From: Hedera helix
Taxonomy: Eukaryota > Streptophyta > Magnoliopsida > Apiales > Araliaceae
Length of the DNA: 64,000 nucleotides
Assembly: GCA_947179155.2 (NCBI GenBank)
Contig: OX359286.1
Coordinates: forward strand, 8,768,501-8,832,500
Direction of reading: 5' to 3'
Numbering within the stretch: the stretch's first letter is position 1; every line of letters starts with the position of its first letter. The notes under the pieces are model-generated. The model saw only the letters and a program-made list of their open reading frames with translations. It made no database searches and had not been told where the DNA came from. A program made the position numbers and the translations under genes. This document shows positions 49,401 through 61,278 of this stretch, in pieces.

Positions 49401-49905
49401 TACATTTGCAAAGTTGGTATTCACGTGATATATGCATGTACAAAAGTTAGTATTGATGTGATGTATGCATGTATAAATAGGATCCAGACTGATCAAATAA
49501 AGTTAAATGGTATATGATAATGATTTAAGATTGTTGTATGGTAAAGAGTAAGATAGGTTTAAAAATGTGAACAATGAAGCACAGATGTTTGTAATGATAT
49601 TAAAATTTGAATGCCGAGCTTTATGATACAAGAAAAGAAAAGAAAAAGTGAAGGTTGCGATCCAAGGACTAGGATCGAAACGTAAGGATTTTAAATATCC
49701 AAATATTTTAATACAATGATTGAATGGAGAAAAAGAAAAAATTTATACCGAAAATTTAGTATTTGATGACTATAATGTCAATAAATGAATTAAATAAGAT
49801 GTTTAAAGATTTATTAACGGACCGAAATTTGGACGTTATGAAGATAATGTTTAACAAATAAGAAATTTAAGGTAATAAAGTGGGTCGAATTTCGGGGTCA
49901 TTACA
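46414..49905 (+). mobile_element. TGTGAGGATCC-family LTR, copy 3 (3492 bp)
   Basis: It starts TGTGAGGATCCG and ends GGGGTCATTACA. It keeps the family landmarks: the gctaagtcggt motif (47680-47716), donor tgaag|gtataaa at 47949, GCGCAATGCGC at 48259-48269 and 48329-48339 beside a gaaacgacgccgttttgg motif, the ~60-bp block (48355-48560) and acceptor tttttgcag|gaaagaaat at 49299. Extra AT-rich 'attatataatttatataag' repeats (46970-47230) make it longer than copy 1. Confidence 0.85.
47949..49299 (+). other. Candidate intron within LTR leader (copy 3)
   Basis: Tgaag|gtataaaaa and acatttttgcag|gaaagaaat bound 1351 bases, almost the same length as in copy 1 (1353). The exon before it contains a CCACC-rich leader and purine-rich stretch, as in copy 1. 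Confidence 0.4.
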
Positions 49906-49910
49906 GACAG

Positions 49911-50746
49911 TAAAGCGGAGGACAATATTCTAGGCGACAATGGTACCCCTAAGCATAAATTTTCACCCCTCTCTGATTATAAATCGGTACCCCCTTTTCC
50001 TCTAGCTTTAATAGAAAAAAGAAAATATGAGAAAGATTCATATTTATATGAAAGTTTTCATCAATGCGAGGTAAATATTCCATTGTTAGATGCAATTAAA
50101 CAAGTACCTCATTTTGCTAGATTTCTAAAAGAATTGTGTACACACAAGAGAAAACAAGCACCCAAAAGGTATGAAAAGGTAAAAGTAGGAAAAAAATGTG
50201 TCTGCCGTAATTCAAAGAAAACTTCCTACAAAGTGTCAAAATCCAGGAATGTTTACTATCCCTTGTAAGATAAGTGACACTAGATTTGAACAAGCCATGT
50301 TAGACTTAGGAGCATCTATTAATGTTATGTCATATTCTATATATGCTTCTTTGAAACTTGAACCTTTGAATAAAACTGGTACGGTGATCCAGTTGGCTGA
50401 CAGATCTAATGCCTATCCTAAGGGTATAATAGAGGATGTTCTTGTGCAGGTAAATAATTTGATTTTTCCTACTGATTTTTATGTGTTTGATATGGAGAAT
50501 GATGATCAAAATGCTCCTATTTTGTTAGGAAGACCCTTCTTAAAGACATCCAAAACCAAGATAGATGTTTATAATGGTACACTTACAATAGAATTTGATG
50601 ACGAAGTTGTTCAGTTTAATATTTATGACGCCATGAAATATCCTAATGATGATAATCCTATTTATTCTATTGATGTGATTGACTCATTGGCGCATGATGT
50701 TTTTGAACTTGATGGAAAGGATGAATTAGAAACGACAATCAGTTAG
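49911..50746 (+). pseudogene. Athila-like Gag end and protease
   Basis: After the nested element the frame resumes at KAEDNILGDN. The conserved VNIPLLDAIKQVPHFARFLK segment follows, with LCTHKRK after it. Near 50193-50200 a run of seven A (one too many for the family wording GKNVSAVIQRKLP) shifts the frame by one. The protease segment FTIPCKISDTRFEQAMLDLG then continues (DLGAS-type active site), followed by LADRSNAYPKG and ILLGRPFLKT. This frame stops at 50744-50746. Protease would cut the polyprotein. Confidence 0.85.
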
Positions 50747-50792
50747 AATCTTGAGGAGGAAAAAGAGTTAGCCTTGACTAATGAATTGAAGG

Positions 50793-52535
50793 ATGTTATT
50801 GCTAAATGATTCTCCAAACGCAGGTAACGTTCCTTATATTGATCTGCTAGTTTTTAACGAGGACTCTTCACCATCTATTTTGCAATCACCCACTCCAAAC
50901 TTAAAGCCCCTTTCTGATCATCTCAAGTATGTTTTCCATGGAGAAGAAAAGATTTCGCCAGTGATCATCTCCAATAAATTTAGTCCATCGCAAGAAGAAT
51001 GACTCGTGCGAGTTCTTAAGGAGCATAAGAAGGTCATTGGTTGGACGATTGCTGATATTAAGGGAATAAGTTTGTCGACATGCATGCATCGTATCTTACT
51101 TGAAGAAAGAGCGAAACCCACTCGTCAACCGCAAAGAAGACTCAATCCGCCCATGATGGATGTTGTGAAAAAAGAAATTCAAAAGCTTCTTGAAGTTGAC
51201 ATGATTTACCCTATTTCGGATAGCAGTTGGGTTAGCCCAGTTCAAGTAATTCCTAAAAAGACAGGAATAACTGTGGTCAAAAATCAGAATGATGAGTTAA
51301 TTCCCACCCGTGTTCAAAATGGGTGGCGGGTTTGTATAAATTATAGAAAATTAAATGTTGTAACCCGAAAAGACCATTTTTCTTTACCTTTTATTGATCA
51401 AATGCTTGAACGATTAGCTAGTCATTCTTACTATTGTTTTCTTGATGGTTATTCAGGTTATTTCCAAATTGCAATTGCTCCGGAGGATCAAGAAAAGATG
51501 ACGTTTACATGCTCATTTGGAACTTTTGCATATCGCCGCATGCCGTTTGGACTTTGCACCGCCCCCGCTACTTTTCAAAGGTTTATGGTTAGCATATTTT
51601 CAGATTATATTAAGCATATCATGAAAGTTTTTATGGACGATTTCACAGTTCATGATGACTCTTTTGATAATTATTTGCACAACCTTACACTTGTTCTTCA
51701 AAGATGCATAGAAACTAACCTTGTACTAAATTCTGAAAAATGTCATTTTATGGTTGAACAAGGTATAGTTTTGGGTCATGTTGTTTCGTCTAAGGGAATT
51801 GAAGTAGATAAAGCAAAAATTGATATTATTCAATCTCTACCTTATCCCACTAGTGTGCGGGAAGTGCGTTCTTTTCTTGGACATGCAGGTTTTTACCGAA
51901 GATTCATAAAGGATTTTTCCAAGATAGCATCACCTCTATGCAAATTGCTACAAAAGGATGCGGATTTCAATTTTGACAAGGAGTGTAAGACAGCGTTTGA
52001 CAAGTTGAAGGAATTGTTGACCTCTACTCCAGTTATCCAGCCTCCAAATTAGGACATACCGTTCGAGATTATGTGCAACGCAAGTGATTATGCAGTAGGA
52101 GCGATTTTGGGTCAAAAAGTTGGGAAAGCATCTCATGTTATTTATTATGCTTCGAGGACTTTAAATGATGCCCAGAGAAATTATTCGACCACTGAAAAAG
52201 AACTTTTAGCTGTTGTTTTTGCTTTAGAAAAATTTCGATCTTATCTTCTTGGTACTAAAGTTATTGTTTATTCTGATCATTCAGCTCTTCGTTATTTGAT
52301 GATAAAGAAAGAGGCAAAACCAAGGTTGATAAGATGGATACTTCTCTTAAGTAAATTCGATTTGGAGATCAAGGACAAAAAAGGGACAGAAAATAGTGTT
52401 GCAGATCACTTAAGTCGTTTGGCGAATGTACAAGACGAGCTTCCTCTACAAGAGACGTTTCCTGATGAACAATTGTTTTCTGCATATAAAAAAATCACCT
52501 TGGTATGCAAATATTGTCAATTATTTGGTTACTAA
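50793..52535 (+). pseudogene. Athila-like reverse transcriptase and RNase H
   Basis: It is out of frame with the protease part. A TGA at 51000-51002 stands before LVRVLKEHKKVIGW. The RT has VCINYRKLN, then FLDGYSGYFQIAIAPED with the first catalytic Asp kept, and VFMDDFTVH as the active site with both Asp intact. A TAG at 52050-52052 (context QPPN*DIPFEIM) replaces the usual Trp. RNase H follows as MCNASDYAVGAIL and ...STTEKELLAVVFALEKF, then KGTENSVADHLSRL. A frameshift near 52480 leads to the integrase zinc finger in another frame. Confidence 0.9.
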
Positions 52536-53580
52536 CATTTTGCCTTCTAATTTGTCTAAAGCTCAAAGGGATAAAATCAAAAGTGAAGCAAAGTACTACG
52601 TGTGGGATGATCCCTACTTATGAAAACATTGTGCGGACCATGTAATTAGAAGGTGTGTCCCTAAAACTGAAATTGATCATATTCTCACTTTTTGTCATTC
52701 GTATGCTTGTGGAGGTCACTTTGGATTTAAGAGGACAGCAAGAAAAGTACTTCACTGTGGTTTTTATTGGCCATCTTTATTCCAAGATTCATATTTGTTT
52801 TGCAAGTCATGTTGTAATTGTCAAAAGACAGGTAATATATCCCAACGAAATGAGATGTTGTAAATCCCCATACTATTTTGTGAAATTTTTTATGTTTAGG
52901 GCATTGATTTTATGGGACTATTTCCTGTATCTTTTGGTAATGTTTATATTTTACTTGCTGTCGATTATGTTTCGAAATGAGTGGAAGCTAAAGCCACAAA
53001 GACTAACGATTCCAAAGTTGTTGTAAATTTTCTCCGTACTAACATATTTTCCAGGTTTGGAGTTCCTAGAGCTCTAATAAGTGATAGAGGCACTCATTTT
53101 TGCAATCGAACTGCGGAAGCTTTGTTGAAAAAATATCATGTAACTCATAAGGTGTCAACTGCATATCATCCGCAAACCAGTGGACAAGCGAAAGTGTCAA
53201 ATAGAGAGATTAAGTCCATTCTTGAAAAGACAGTCAATCCGAATAGAAAATATTGGAGTTTGCGCTTAGATGATGCTTTATGGGCGTATAAAACGGCTTA
53301 TAAAACGCCTATTGGTATGTCACCTTACAGATTAGTATTTGGGAAACCATGTCACTTACCTGTGGAGCTAGAACACAAAGCTTATTGGGCTTTTAAGAAT
53401 TTCAATATGAAGATGAGTGATAGTGGAGAGCATAGGAAGTTGCAAATACAAGAGTTGGAGAAAATTCGCAATGATGCTTATGAGAGTGCACGAATTTACA
53501 AGGAGAAGACAAAGGCTTTTGATGACAAGATGATTTCTAGAAAAGAATTTACAATTAGTCAAAAAGTTTTTCTCTACTAG
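52536..53580 (+). pseudogene. Athila-like integrase
   Basis: The zinc-binding part is readable across two frames (HSYACGGHFGFKRTARKVL, then CKSCCNCQKTG). The core shows GIDFMGLFPVSFG near 52905 with the first Asp. A TGA at 52978-52980 is in frame where Trp is usual (YVSK*VEAKAT). The core then continues in frame with LISDRGTHFCN (second Asp). The third acid is missing: SGQAKVSNREIK has Lys where relatives have the catalytic Glu. The C-terminal part runs to a stop at 53580. Even with an open frame this integrase would probably be inactive. Confidence 0.85.
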
Positions 53581-55113
53581 TCTCGACTTCGGTTGTTTCC
53601 AGGTAAGTTGTGTTCTCGTTGGGATGAACTTTTTTGTTGTGACTAATGTTTTTCCTTATGGTGCAGTTGAAATTCAAAGTTTGGAAACTTCTAAAGTATT
53701 CAAGGTGAATGGCCATAGACTTAAACATTTCTATGAGGGTTTCTGAGAAGAAGACTCGAAAAAAGTGGACCTTGAGGATCCGATTTATACTACTTGAAAC
53801 AAGGAAAACATGTTGTCAAGTCAATGACAATAAACAAATGCATTGCTTATGAGGCAACCCAAGGGGAGTATAATTTTCTTTTTATTTTAGTATTTATAGT
53901 TTAGTTATCTGTGCTTTTTCTTTGCATTTTACTTTACATTGGGGACAATGTAAATTTTAAGTGTGGGGGAAGGGATTTAGGATTTTTGTTATTTTTAGGC
54001 TATATTTTGAAAAAATTAGGGAATTTTAAATTTTTGAAATTTTTAATTTTGTGGGTAAATTCACTACAAACCCTCACGAGACAAAACTCGTCCACTTGGG
54101 GTAACCTTAGGGTTTAAAGGCTTGTTGCACATGCTAAGTGTAACCGTGTTTCCTACGAAAATGGGGTAGTTTTTTATTTTATTTTTAGGATGAGTCACTT
54201 GAGCAATGAGTTAATTGAATTTTAATTTTTAGCCAATGATATAATTTTGATTTTTATTTAATAACTCTTGGAAAAATGATAAATTTTTTCTTAGTTTGAA
54301 TTTTTGACTTATTGTTGATTTTTACTATGTTTGAGATCCTTTAAATTTTTATGCACTTATATCCATTTGTTTGAGCTAGTTTTAATTAAGAGAAAGTTTA
54401 AATGGTTAAATGCTTATGGGAGATATTTTTGAGCTCTTTATCTTATTTGATCATTATTTGAAGTGAAATATAAAACAAAATATAATGTGGAGGAGATGAT
54501 TTAGGTAATTTTTCTAGGATTATTATTGAAGGAAAAAATTATGTAGTGGGTTGAGATGGAGCGTAAAATGCACTCACTCATAAACACATGAAAAAATGAG
54601 ATGAAACATAAAATGCACTCACTTAAGAATAAAAAAGAAAGAAAAAAATGGAATGGAGCATAAAATGCACCCATTAAAAGAAAAAAAAAATTGGAAAAAT
54701 ATTTGGAAAAAAATTGATATTAATAATCCTAGTGTATTTCATTAATTAACAACATTTTGATCTTCTAGTTATATTTGTCTATATTAGTGAAGAGTGATGT
54801 GAAAAATAAATATATTGAGTTTTGTTGAATATCTTTTATAAGGTAATTAATAACCTAAACTTATTCGAGTTTTGATTAGTTTGATACATTTGGATTCACA
54901 CATACACAAAAGGTCTTGAGTAGAGTAAGATTAATAAATATGTTGAAGTTTTAGATTTCGCATGATTTTGAAATTTTCTTTGAGTTATCATTTAAAAAAT
55001 TCTTTGAGGCTAATGTTGAAATTCATATTTATTTGTTGCTCAGGTATGTCATTTGTTAATTAGTTTAATTGTATAGTTTTATTCTTGTTTTGCTCGAAGA
55101 CAAGCAAAGAGTT
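53581..55113 (+). other. Athila-like 3' non-coding region
   Basis: It begins with degenerate integrase tail sequence to about 53745, then ttacattggggacaatgtaa at 53933 and aagtgtgggggaagg, an Athila hallmark. About 1.1 kb of AT-rich DNA follows. In some Athila elements an env-like ORF lies here; I see none. A three-copy repeat is at 54555-54680. Confidence 0.6.
54555..54680. repeat. Three-copy repeat with 'cataaaatgcactcac'
   Basis: Three diverged units of about 50 bases contain gagatgga(a/g)c(a/g)taaaatgca(c)tcac or the close variant ending caccc, separated by A-rich spacers. Confidence 0.7.
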
Positions 55114-55128
55114 AAGTGTGGGGGTATT
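55114..55128 (+). other. Polypurine tract, Athila-like element
   Basis: Aagtgtgggggtatt directly precedes the 3' LTR start TGATAAGTG. Confidence 0.6.
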
Positions 55129-56638
55129 TGATAAGTGAATTTTATTCCTATTTATTAGGTATTTTTAGGCTTAATTATTTGTGAGTTTTTAGGTATTTTT
55201 AGTATTTTAGGTGTTTTATTAATTATTATGTGTTTTTATTATTTTTAGTAATTATATATTATTTTTAATGTTTTTATATTTATTTTTGTAAAAAAAATTA
55301 AAGCTGATGGCAAACTTGTAATTAAGGAGGACTGAGTGGCAATTCGGTAATTACAGCAGCAAGGGGTAACGCATGGTGCGGCTGTAGCATGGTAGCAACA
55401 TGAAGTGACGCTGTTTGGTAGTTGTGTAAAAGGCAGATCAACTGGGCGCGCAATGCGCGTGAGCATGCAAAGGGGTTACGCGCAATGCGCAGGCAAGCGG
55501 GAAAGAAAAAATAATAATAATAAAAGGCGCGGAGTAGCTTTTTGCGTGACAACTGGCAACTTTGTTTCCTATTTTTTCCTTTCCGCGTGGGATTGCAACA
55601 GTGCATGCAAGAATTGTTTAATTAAATATCCAAATGCAAATTGGAATTGGAAAAATAAATAAGAATTTTTATATTTATTTATTTTGTATTATAAATCCTA
55701 TTAGGGTTTGGAAAGTGTAAGTCCTATTAGGGTTAAGAGGTTTTTATAGCCTATAAATAGAGGGCTTGAGGTACAATGTAATACACAACTTTTCTATTAG
55801 AAAAATTCTCTCTTCTATTCTTTTGTGTTCTCTATAATTATGAGTAGCTAAATTATTTTTCTTGGTTTAAGTGATTGAAGCTATCAAGATTTATACACTG
55901 TGAGATCTAATTTATTTTAATTGTTCAATTTATATTTTGAGTATTGGATATTTTTCTGTGTTTAATTTTAGGATTAATTCATTTGATTGCTAGGATGCAT
56001 ACTAGTTTATTATTTGTTGAAATCTACTGCTAAATTAAATATCAAATCCGTAATTGTTTGGTCACTTTAATTTGCGAAGCAACTAAGATTAATAATTATT
56101 TTGCATATCAAAAGATTGTTATATCTTAGAAAAAATATTCATCTAGATTAAATGCAGACGTTTGGATTATGTTGTTTAGTTTAACGATTTCTCTATTTCT
56201 TTACGCTGCTACTAGATTAAATCTTTAGCACTTGTCTGAGATTACTTAGTAGTAAGGGTTATTTAGATCGCTGGTTTCTGCTTAACTAAAATTAAGGAGA
56301 GATAGAAAAATTATTCGAATGGGAGTAATTATTCCACGTTGAATATTTAAAATATAAATTGAGTTATTCTTGCATCAGTGATCAATTGTAAATTCTTGAT
56401 GGTGGATGTTGACTTAAACCAAGGCATTTTCTTCTCATTTATTTCATTAAATTACTTGCTTATTTATTTTAGTTAATTTTATTTAAATTACTTCTTTGAT
56501 TAAAAAACCCCCAATTTTAGTTTACAAAACATAAAATTAAATTAATCATTCTCTGTGGGATCGACTCTTACTTGCACTACTACATTAATATTTTTTCAAA
56601 GTAAAATTTTATTTTTGGGTGCTTGCAATATCACACCA
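55129..56638 (+). mobile_element. Athila-like 3' LTR (1510 bp)
   Basis: It has the same ends as the 5' LTR, a TATA box at 55752-55761, and GCGCAATGCGC at 55448-55458 and 55480-55490. The flanking base change ctgg/ctga and other transitions mark divergence from the 5' copy. It is followed by the ataac duplication. Confidence 0.9.
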
Positions 56639-56962
56639 ATAACTAAGAAGTACTTACATTCATAACATATCTAAAACAATCTTTAATTTAATGACGGATA
56701 TAACTTTAGCTAGTCAGAAATTTTTTTATTATTTCTATAAGATCTCTGTCACATGAAGGTCAATTTCACATACTATTCATACAAGAAAAGTATTGTCGAA
56801 AAATCAATTTTTGTTATGAAGATATCAATTCACTAATTATAAGGTGAAATAATAAATAGATAAACAAATTGACAATTAGTACTATTATTTTTCAAGCGTT
56901 AGTAGATGTTATTACATTTTTTAAATTTGTTTTCAATCTAATTTTTCTTAGAATCCATTTTT

Positions 56963-56965
<3 letters not shown>

Positions 56966-56994
<29 letters not shown>
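56966..56994. repeat. (TA)n tract
   Basis: A dinucleotide tract at the unit boundary. Confidence 0.9.
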
Positions 56995-57075
56995 ACATAT
57001 ATAAAAGAATCATTAAATTAATGACACATATAACTTTATTCGCTAGTTAAAAAATAAATTTTTCATAAAATCTAA

Positions 57076-57123
57076 CTCACATGAAGGTGAGTCACACTTA
57101 GTACTCACTCACCTTCATGTGAG
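57076..57123. repeat. Perfect 17-bp hairpin, type-A unit
   Basis: Ctcacatgaaggtgagt at 57076-57092 pairs with actcaccttcatgtgag at 57107-57123 across a 14-base loop. Equivalent hairpins occur near 57607, 58072, 58932, 60276-60320 (15 bp) and 61385. Confidence 0.9.
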
Positions 57124-58504
57124 GAAAGTATTGCCGATAAATCAATTTCCACTGTGAATATATCAATTCCCCGGTGTAATAGCTTTCATAACATATCTAA
57201 AACAATCTTTAATTTAATGACGCATATAACTTTAGCTAGTTAAAAAAGTTATTTCTACAAGATCTCCCTCGCTAGGATGAATTTTACTTAGTATTCATGT
57301 GAGAAGAGTATTATCGATATATCAATTTTCATTGTGAAGATATCAATTCCCTAATTATAAGGTGAAAGAATAAATAGATAAACAAATTAGCAATTAGTAC
57401 TATTATTTTTCAACCGTTAATAGATGTTTATACATTTTTTAAATTTGTTTTCAATCCAATTTTGCTTTGATATTAAAGTGGAAGAGATAAAAATTATTCG
57501 ACAACTAAGGAGTAATTGCATTCATAACATATCTAAAACAATTATTAAATTAATGACTCATATAACTTTATTAGCTAGTTAAAAAATAATTTTTTTATAA
57601 GGTTTCACTCATATGAAGGTGAATCACACTTAATATATTCACCCCATTCATGTGAGGAGAGCATTCTCGATAAATTAATTTTTGTTGTGAAGATATCAAT
57701 TCCCTAGAGTAACTGCATTCATAACATATTTAAAACAATCTTAATTTAATGACACATAACTTTAATTAGTTAACAAATATTATTTCTACAAGATCTCTAT
57801 CACATGAATGTGAATTTCACATTTACTATTCATGTGAGAAAAGCATTGCCGATAAATTAATTTCCATTGCGAAGATATCAATTCCCTAATTACAAGATGC
57901 GAGAATAAATAGATAAACAAATTTGCAATTAGTAACCATTAGTAGATGTTTAAACATTTTTAAATTTTGTTTTCAATTCAGTTTTCTTAGAAACCATTTT
58001 TAACAATCATTAAATTAGTGACTCATATAACTTTATTAGATAGTTAAAAATAAATTTTTTATAAGGTTTCACTCACACGAAGGTGAGTCCCACTTAGTAT
58101 ATTCACCCCCTTCATGTGAGGAAAGCATTGTCGATAAACTAGTTTCCGTTGTGAAGATATCAATTCCCTAGAGTAACTGCATTCATTTCATATTTAAAAC
58201 AATCTTTAATTTAATGACACGTAACATTAGTCAGTTCAAAAATATTATTTCTACAAGATCTCTCTCACATAAAGGTGAATTTCACTTACTATTCATGTGA
58301 GAAGAGCATTGTCGAAAAATCAATTTCCATTGTTAAGATATCAATTCCCTAATTATAAGATGCAAGAATAAATAGATAAACAAATTTGCAATTAGTACTA
58401 TTATTTTTCATCCATTAATAGATGTTTATACATTTTTTAAAAATTGTTTTCAATTCAATTTTTCTTAGAATCCATTTTTAGACTATATATATATATATAT
58501 ATAT

Positions 58505-58774
58505 GGGAGCTAATCCACCCATAACTAGTTGTTATGATTACTATTTCGATAACCCAAAATTAACTTAAAAAAGCTCCTGCTACTAGAGTCTCTAGTGGCA
58601 GAGCCAAAAAAAATAAATCGAAGTTGTCGCTAAAGGCTTTAGCGGTAGCTTTGAAAATGTTTTTTGGCCCTACCGCTAGAGCCTCTAGCGGCGGGACTCC
58701 CACAGCAAAAATGCCCCTCATGTATTGGTTGCCGAAATAGTAGCCTAACAATCGGTTGTTGTAGATGCGGCCCC
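58505..58774. mobile_element. TIR element (MITE-like), 270 bp, in a TA tract
   Basis: The two ends match as inverted copies for nearly 50 bases: gggagc...actatttcgataacc versus ggggcc...actatttcggcaacc. It sits inside a TA tract, so a TA or longer AT duplication cannot be read. The interior has repeated palindromes of the type ctaccgctagagcctctagc and agtctctagtgg. An ORF across it is incidental. Confidence 0.7.
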
Positions 58775-59314
58775 TATATATATATATATAGCCTTGTCAT
58801 TATTAAAGTGGAAAAGATAAAAATTATTCGATAACTAAGGAGTAATTTCATTCATAACATATTTAAAACAATAATTAAATTAATGACACGTATTTATTAC
58901 CTAGTTAAAAAAATAAATTTTTATAAAGTCTCACTCACATGAATGTAAGTCTCACTTCGTATTCACCCACCTTCATGTGAGGGAATATTGTCGATAAATC
59001 AAATTCCATTGGGAAGATATCGAATCCTGGAGTAATTGCATTAATTTAATGATACATATAACTTTAGCTAGTTAAAAAATGTTATTTCTACAACATCTTT
59101 CTCACTTGAAGGTAAATTTTACTTATTATTCATGTTAGAAGAGTATTGTCGATAAATCAATTGTCATTGTGAAGATATCAATTCCCTAAGTATAAGGTGC
59201 AAGAATAAATAGATAAACAAATCGACATTTAGAACTATTATTTTTCAATCGTTAGTAGATGTTTATACATTTTTAAAATTTGTTTTCAATCCAAATTTGC
59301 TTAAAATCCATTTT

Positions 59315-59316
<2 letters not shown>

Positions 59317-59407
<91 letters not shown>
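59317..59407. repeat. (CT)n then (TA)n compound microsatellite
   Basis: About 46 bases of CT followed directly by about 44 of TA, at the place where other units have TA only. Confidence 0.95.
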
Positions 59408-59408
<1 letters not shown>

Positions 59409-60031
59409 CATCATTGTTATTAAAGTGGAAGAGATAAAACTTATTTGACAAGTAAGAAGTAATTGCATTCATAACATATCTAAAACAATCATTAAATTAA
59501 TGACACATATAACTTTATTAGCTAGATAAAAAATATTTTTTTTATATAGTCTCACTCACTTGAAAGTGGGTCTCACTTAGTATTCACCCACCTTTATGTG
59601 AGTAGAGCATTGCCGATAAATCAATTTCTATTGTGAAGATATCAATTCCTTGGAGTAATTTCATTCATAGCATATCTAAAACAATCTTTAATTTAATGAC
59701 GCATAACTTTTGCAAGTAAAAAAATGTCATTTTTATAAGATCTCTCTCACATGAATGTGAATTTCAGTTACAGTTCATGTGAGAAGAGTTTTGCCGATAA
59801 ATTAATTTCCATTGCAAAGATATCAATTCCCAAATTATAAGGTGCAATAATAAATAGATAAATAAATTGACAATTAGTACAATTATTTTTAAACTATTAG
59901 TAGATGTTTATACAATTTTTAAATTTGTTTTCAATCAGAATTTGTTTAAAATCTATTTTTAGACTATATATATAACATCATTGTTATTAAGATAGAAAAA
60001 AGATAAAAATTATTCGACAATTACAGAGTAA

Positions 60032-60169
60032 AGATAAGTCTACAAATACAAATTTTTTACACAAACTACATGTACTCCTTTAAAAAGTGGAGCCTGACAC
60101 AAATTTCCGTACCAAATTTCACTTTTGGATGAAGATTGTGCACAAAATTTGTGCACTTAGACTTATTCA
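60032..60169. mobile_element. MITE copy 1 in array, 138 bp, 8-bp duplication
   Basis: Ends agataagtcta and tagacttattca are inverted. It is flanked by cagagtaa (60024-60031) and aggagtaa (60170-60177). The empty site is visible in other units (aaggagtaattgcattc). An 8-bp duplication suggests a hAT-type element. Confidence 0.8.
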
Positions 60170-61024
60170 AGGAGTAATTGCATGCATTCATAACATATCT
60201 AATACAATCATTAAATTAATGACACATATAACTTTATTAGCTAGTTAAAAAATAATTTTTTCATAAGGTCTCACTCACATGAAGGTGGGTCCCACTTAAG
60301 TATTCACCCACCTTCATGTGAAGAGAGTATTGTTGATAAATCAATTTTCATTGTGAGGATATCAATTCCCCAATCATAAGGTGTAAGAACAAGTAGATAA
60401 ACAAATTGACAATTCGTATTATTATTTTTCAATTCAGTTTTGCTTAAAAGTCTCAACAGGTCTAAAATTGGGAACTAGTGAAAAATAGGATTATGAAGCT
60501 AGTGTTTTCTTTGTACTTTGATTTGCACAGTATTTGTTAATGTAATTTGCAATAATATTAATAATAATTAATATTTCCATTCTTCATCGTAAAATGAAAT
60601 ACATTTCCATTTTACACTGTGATTAGAACATAATTTTCAATCAACACAACTTAAATTTCATATGAGTAGAGCATTGCCGATAAATCAATTTCCATTGTGA
60701 AGATTTCAATTCCTTGGAGTAATCTCATTCATAGCATATCTAAAACAATCTTTAATTTAATTACGCATAACTTTAGCAAGTAAAAAAATGTCATTTTTAC
60801 AAGATCTATTTCACGTGAAGGTGAATTTCAGTTATAGTTCATATGAGATGAGTTTTGCCGATAAATCAATTTCCATTGCGAAGATATCAATTCCCTAATT
60901 ATAAGGTGCAATAATAAATAGATAAATAAATTGACAATTAGTACTATTATTTTTAAACTATTAGTAGATGTTTATACAATTTTTAAATTTGTTTTCAATT
61001 AGAATTTGCTTAGAATCTATTTTT

Positions 61025-61028
<4 letters not shown>

Positions 61029-61074
<46 letters not shown>
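61029..61074. repeat. (TA)n tract
   Basis: A dinucleotide tract of about 46 bases at the unit boundary. Confidence 0.95.
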
Positions 61075-61075
<1 letters not shown>

Positions 61076-61131
61076 CACCGTTGTTATTAAGGTAGAAAAA
61101 AGATAAAAATTATTCAACAACTAAGGAGTAA

Positions 61132-61278
61132 AGATAAGTCTACAAATACAATTTGTTTACACAAACTCCATGTACTCCATAAAAAAGTGGGGTCTGATAC
61201 AGATCTCCATGCCAAATTTCACTTTTGGATGGCTTGAGTGGAGTTTGTACACAAATTTTGAGCACTTAGACTTATTCA
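61132..61278. mobile_element. MITE copy 2 in array, 147 bp, same target site
   Basis: The same element as at 60032, at the identical position of the repeat unit, flanked by perfect aggagtaa at 61124-61131 and 61279-61286. The distance between copies is 1100 bases, so the pair arose by duplication of a unit already carrying the MITE. Confidence 0.85.

Larger units (their letters stand above)
45933..49905 (+). mobile_element. Nested gypsy element: 3' internal end plus 3' LTR, no 5' LTR
   Basis: It is bounded by ggcag (45928-45932) and gacag (49906-49910), a 5-bp duplication with one change. Removing it restores the Athila-like frame (GGS|KAEDN). It starts TGTGACACCCAGGATTTTTGG, holds about 480 bases of internal sequence with no useful ORF, then a polypurine tract (aaggggggaagaa, 46401-46413) and an LTR of the TGTGAGGATCC family (46414-49905). 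The 5' LTR and nearly all coding sequence are missing although both insertion borders survive. Confidence 0.8.
42871..56638 (+). mobile_element. Athila-like Ty3/gypsy element, duplication ataac
   Basis: The element has two LTRs (42871-44377 and 55129-56638), is flanked by ataac at 42866-42870 and 56639-56643, and has primer site, gag, protease, RT/RNase H, integrase and polypurine tract in plus order. A 3973-bp element is inserted at 45933. Without it the length is about 9.8 kb. Gag and protease-region wording, the 'ttacattggggacaatgtaa...gtgtggggg' motif after integrase, and LTR end ACACCA followed by a GGCGCCGTTGCCGGGG-like primer site all fit the Athila lineage. The coding region is broken by stops and frameshifts. 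Confidence 0.9.

Noticed and set aside
53960..55113. An env-like gene in the Athila-like 3' region
   Set aside because: No frame of useful length is open and no membrane segment or signal peptide is visible. The region is AT-rich and repetitive.
58560..58751. 63-codon minus-strand ORF
   Set aside because: It lies wholly inside the 270-bp TIR element and reads through its palindromes.
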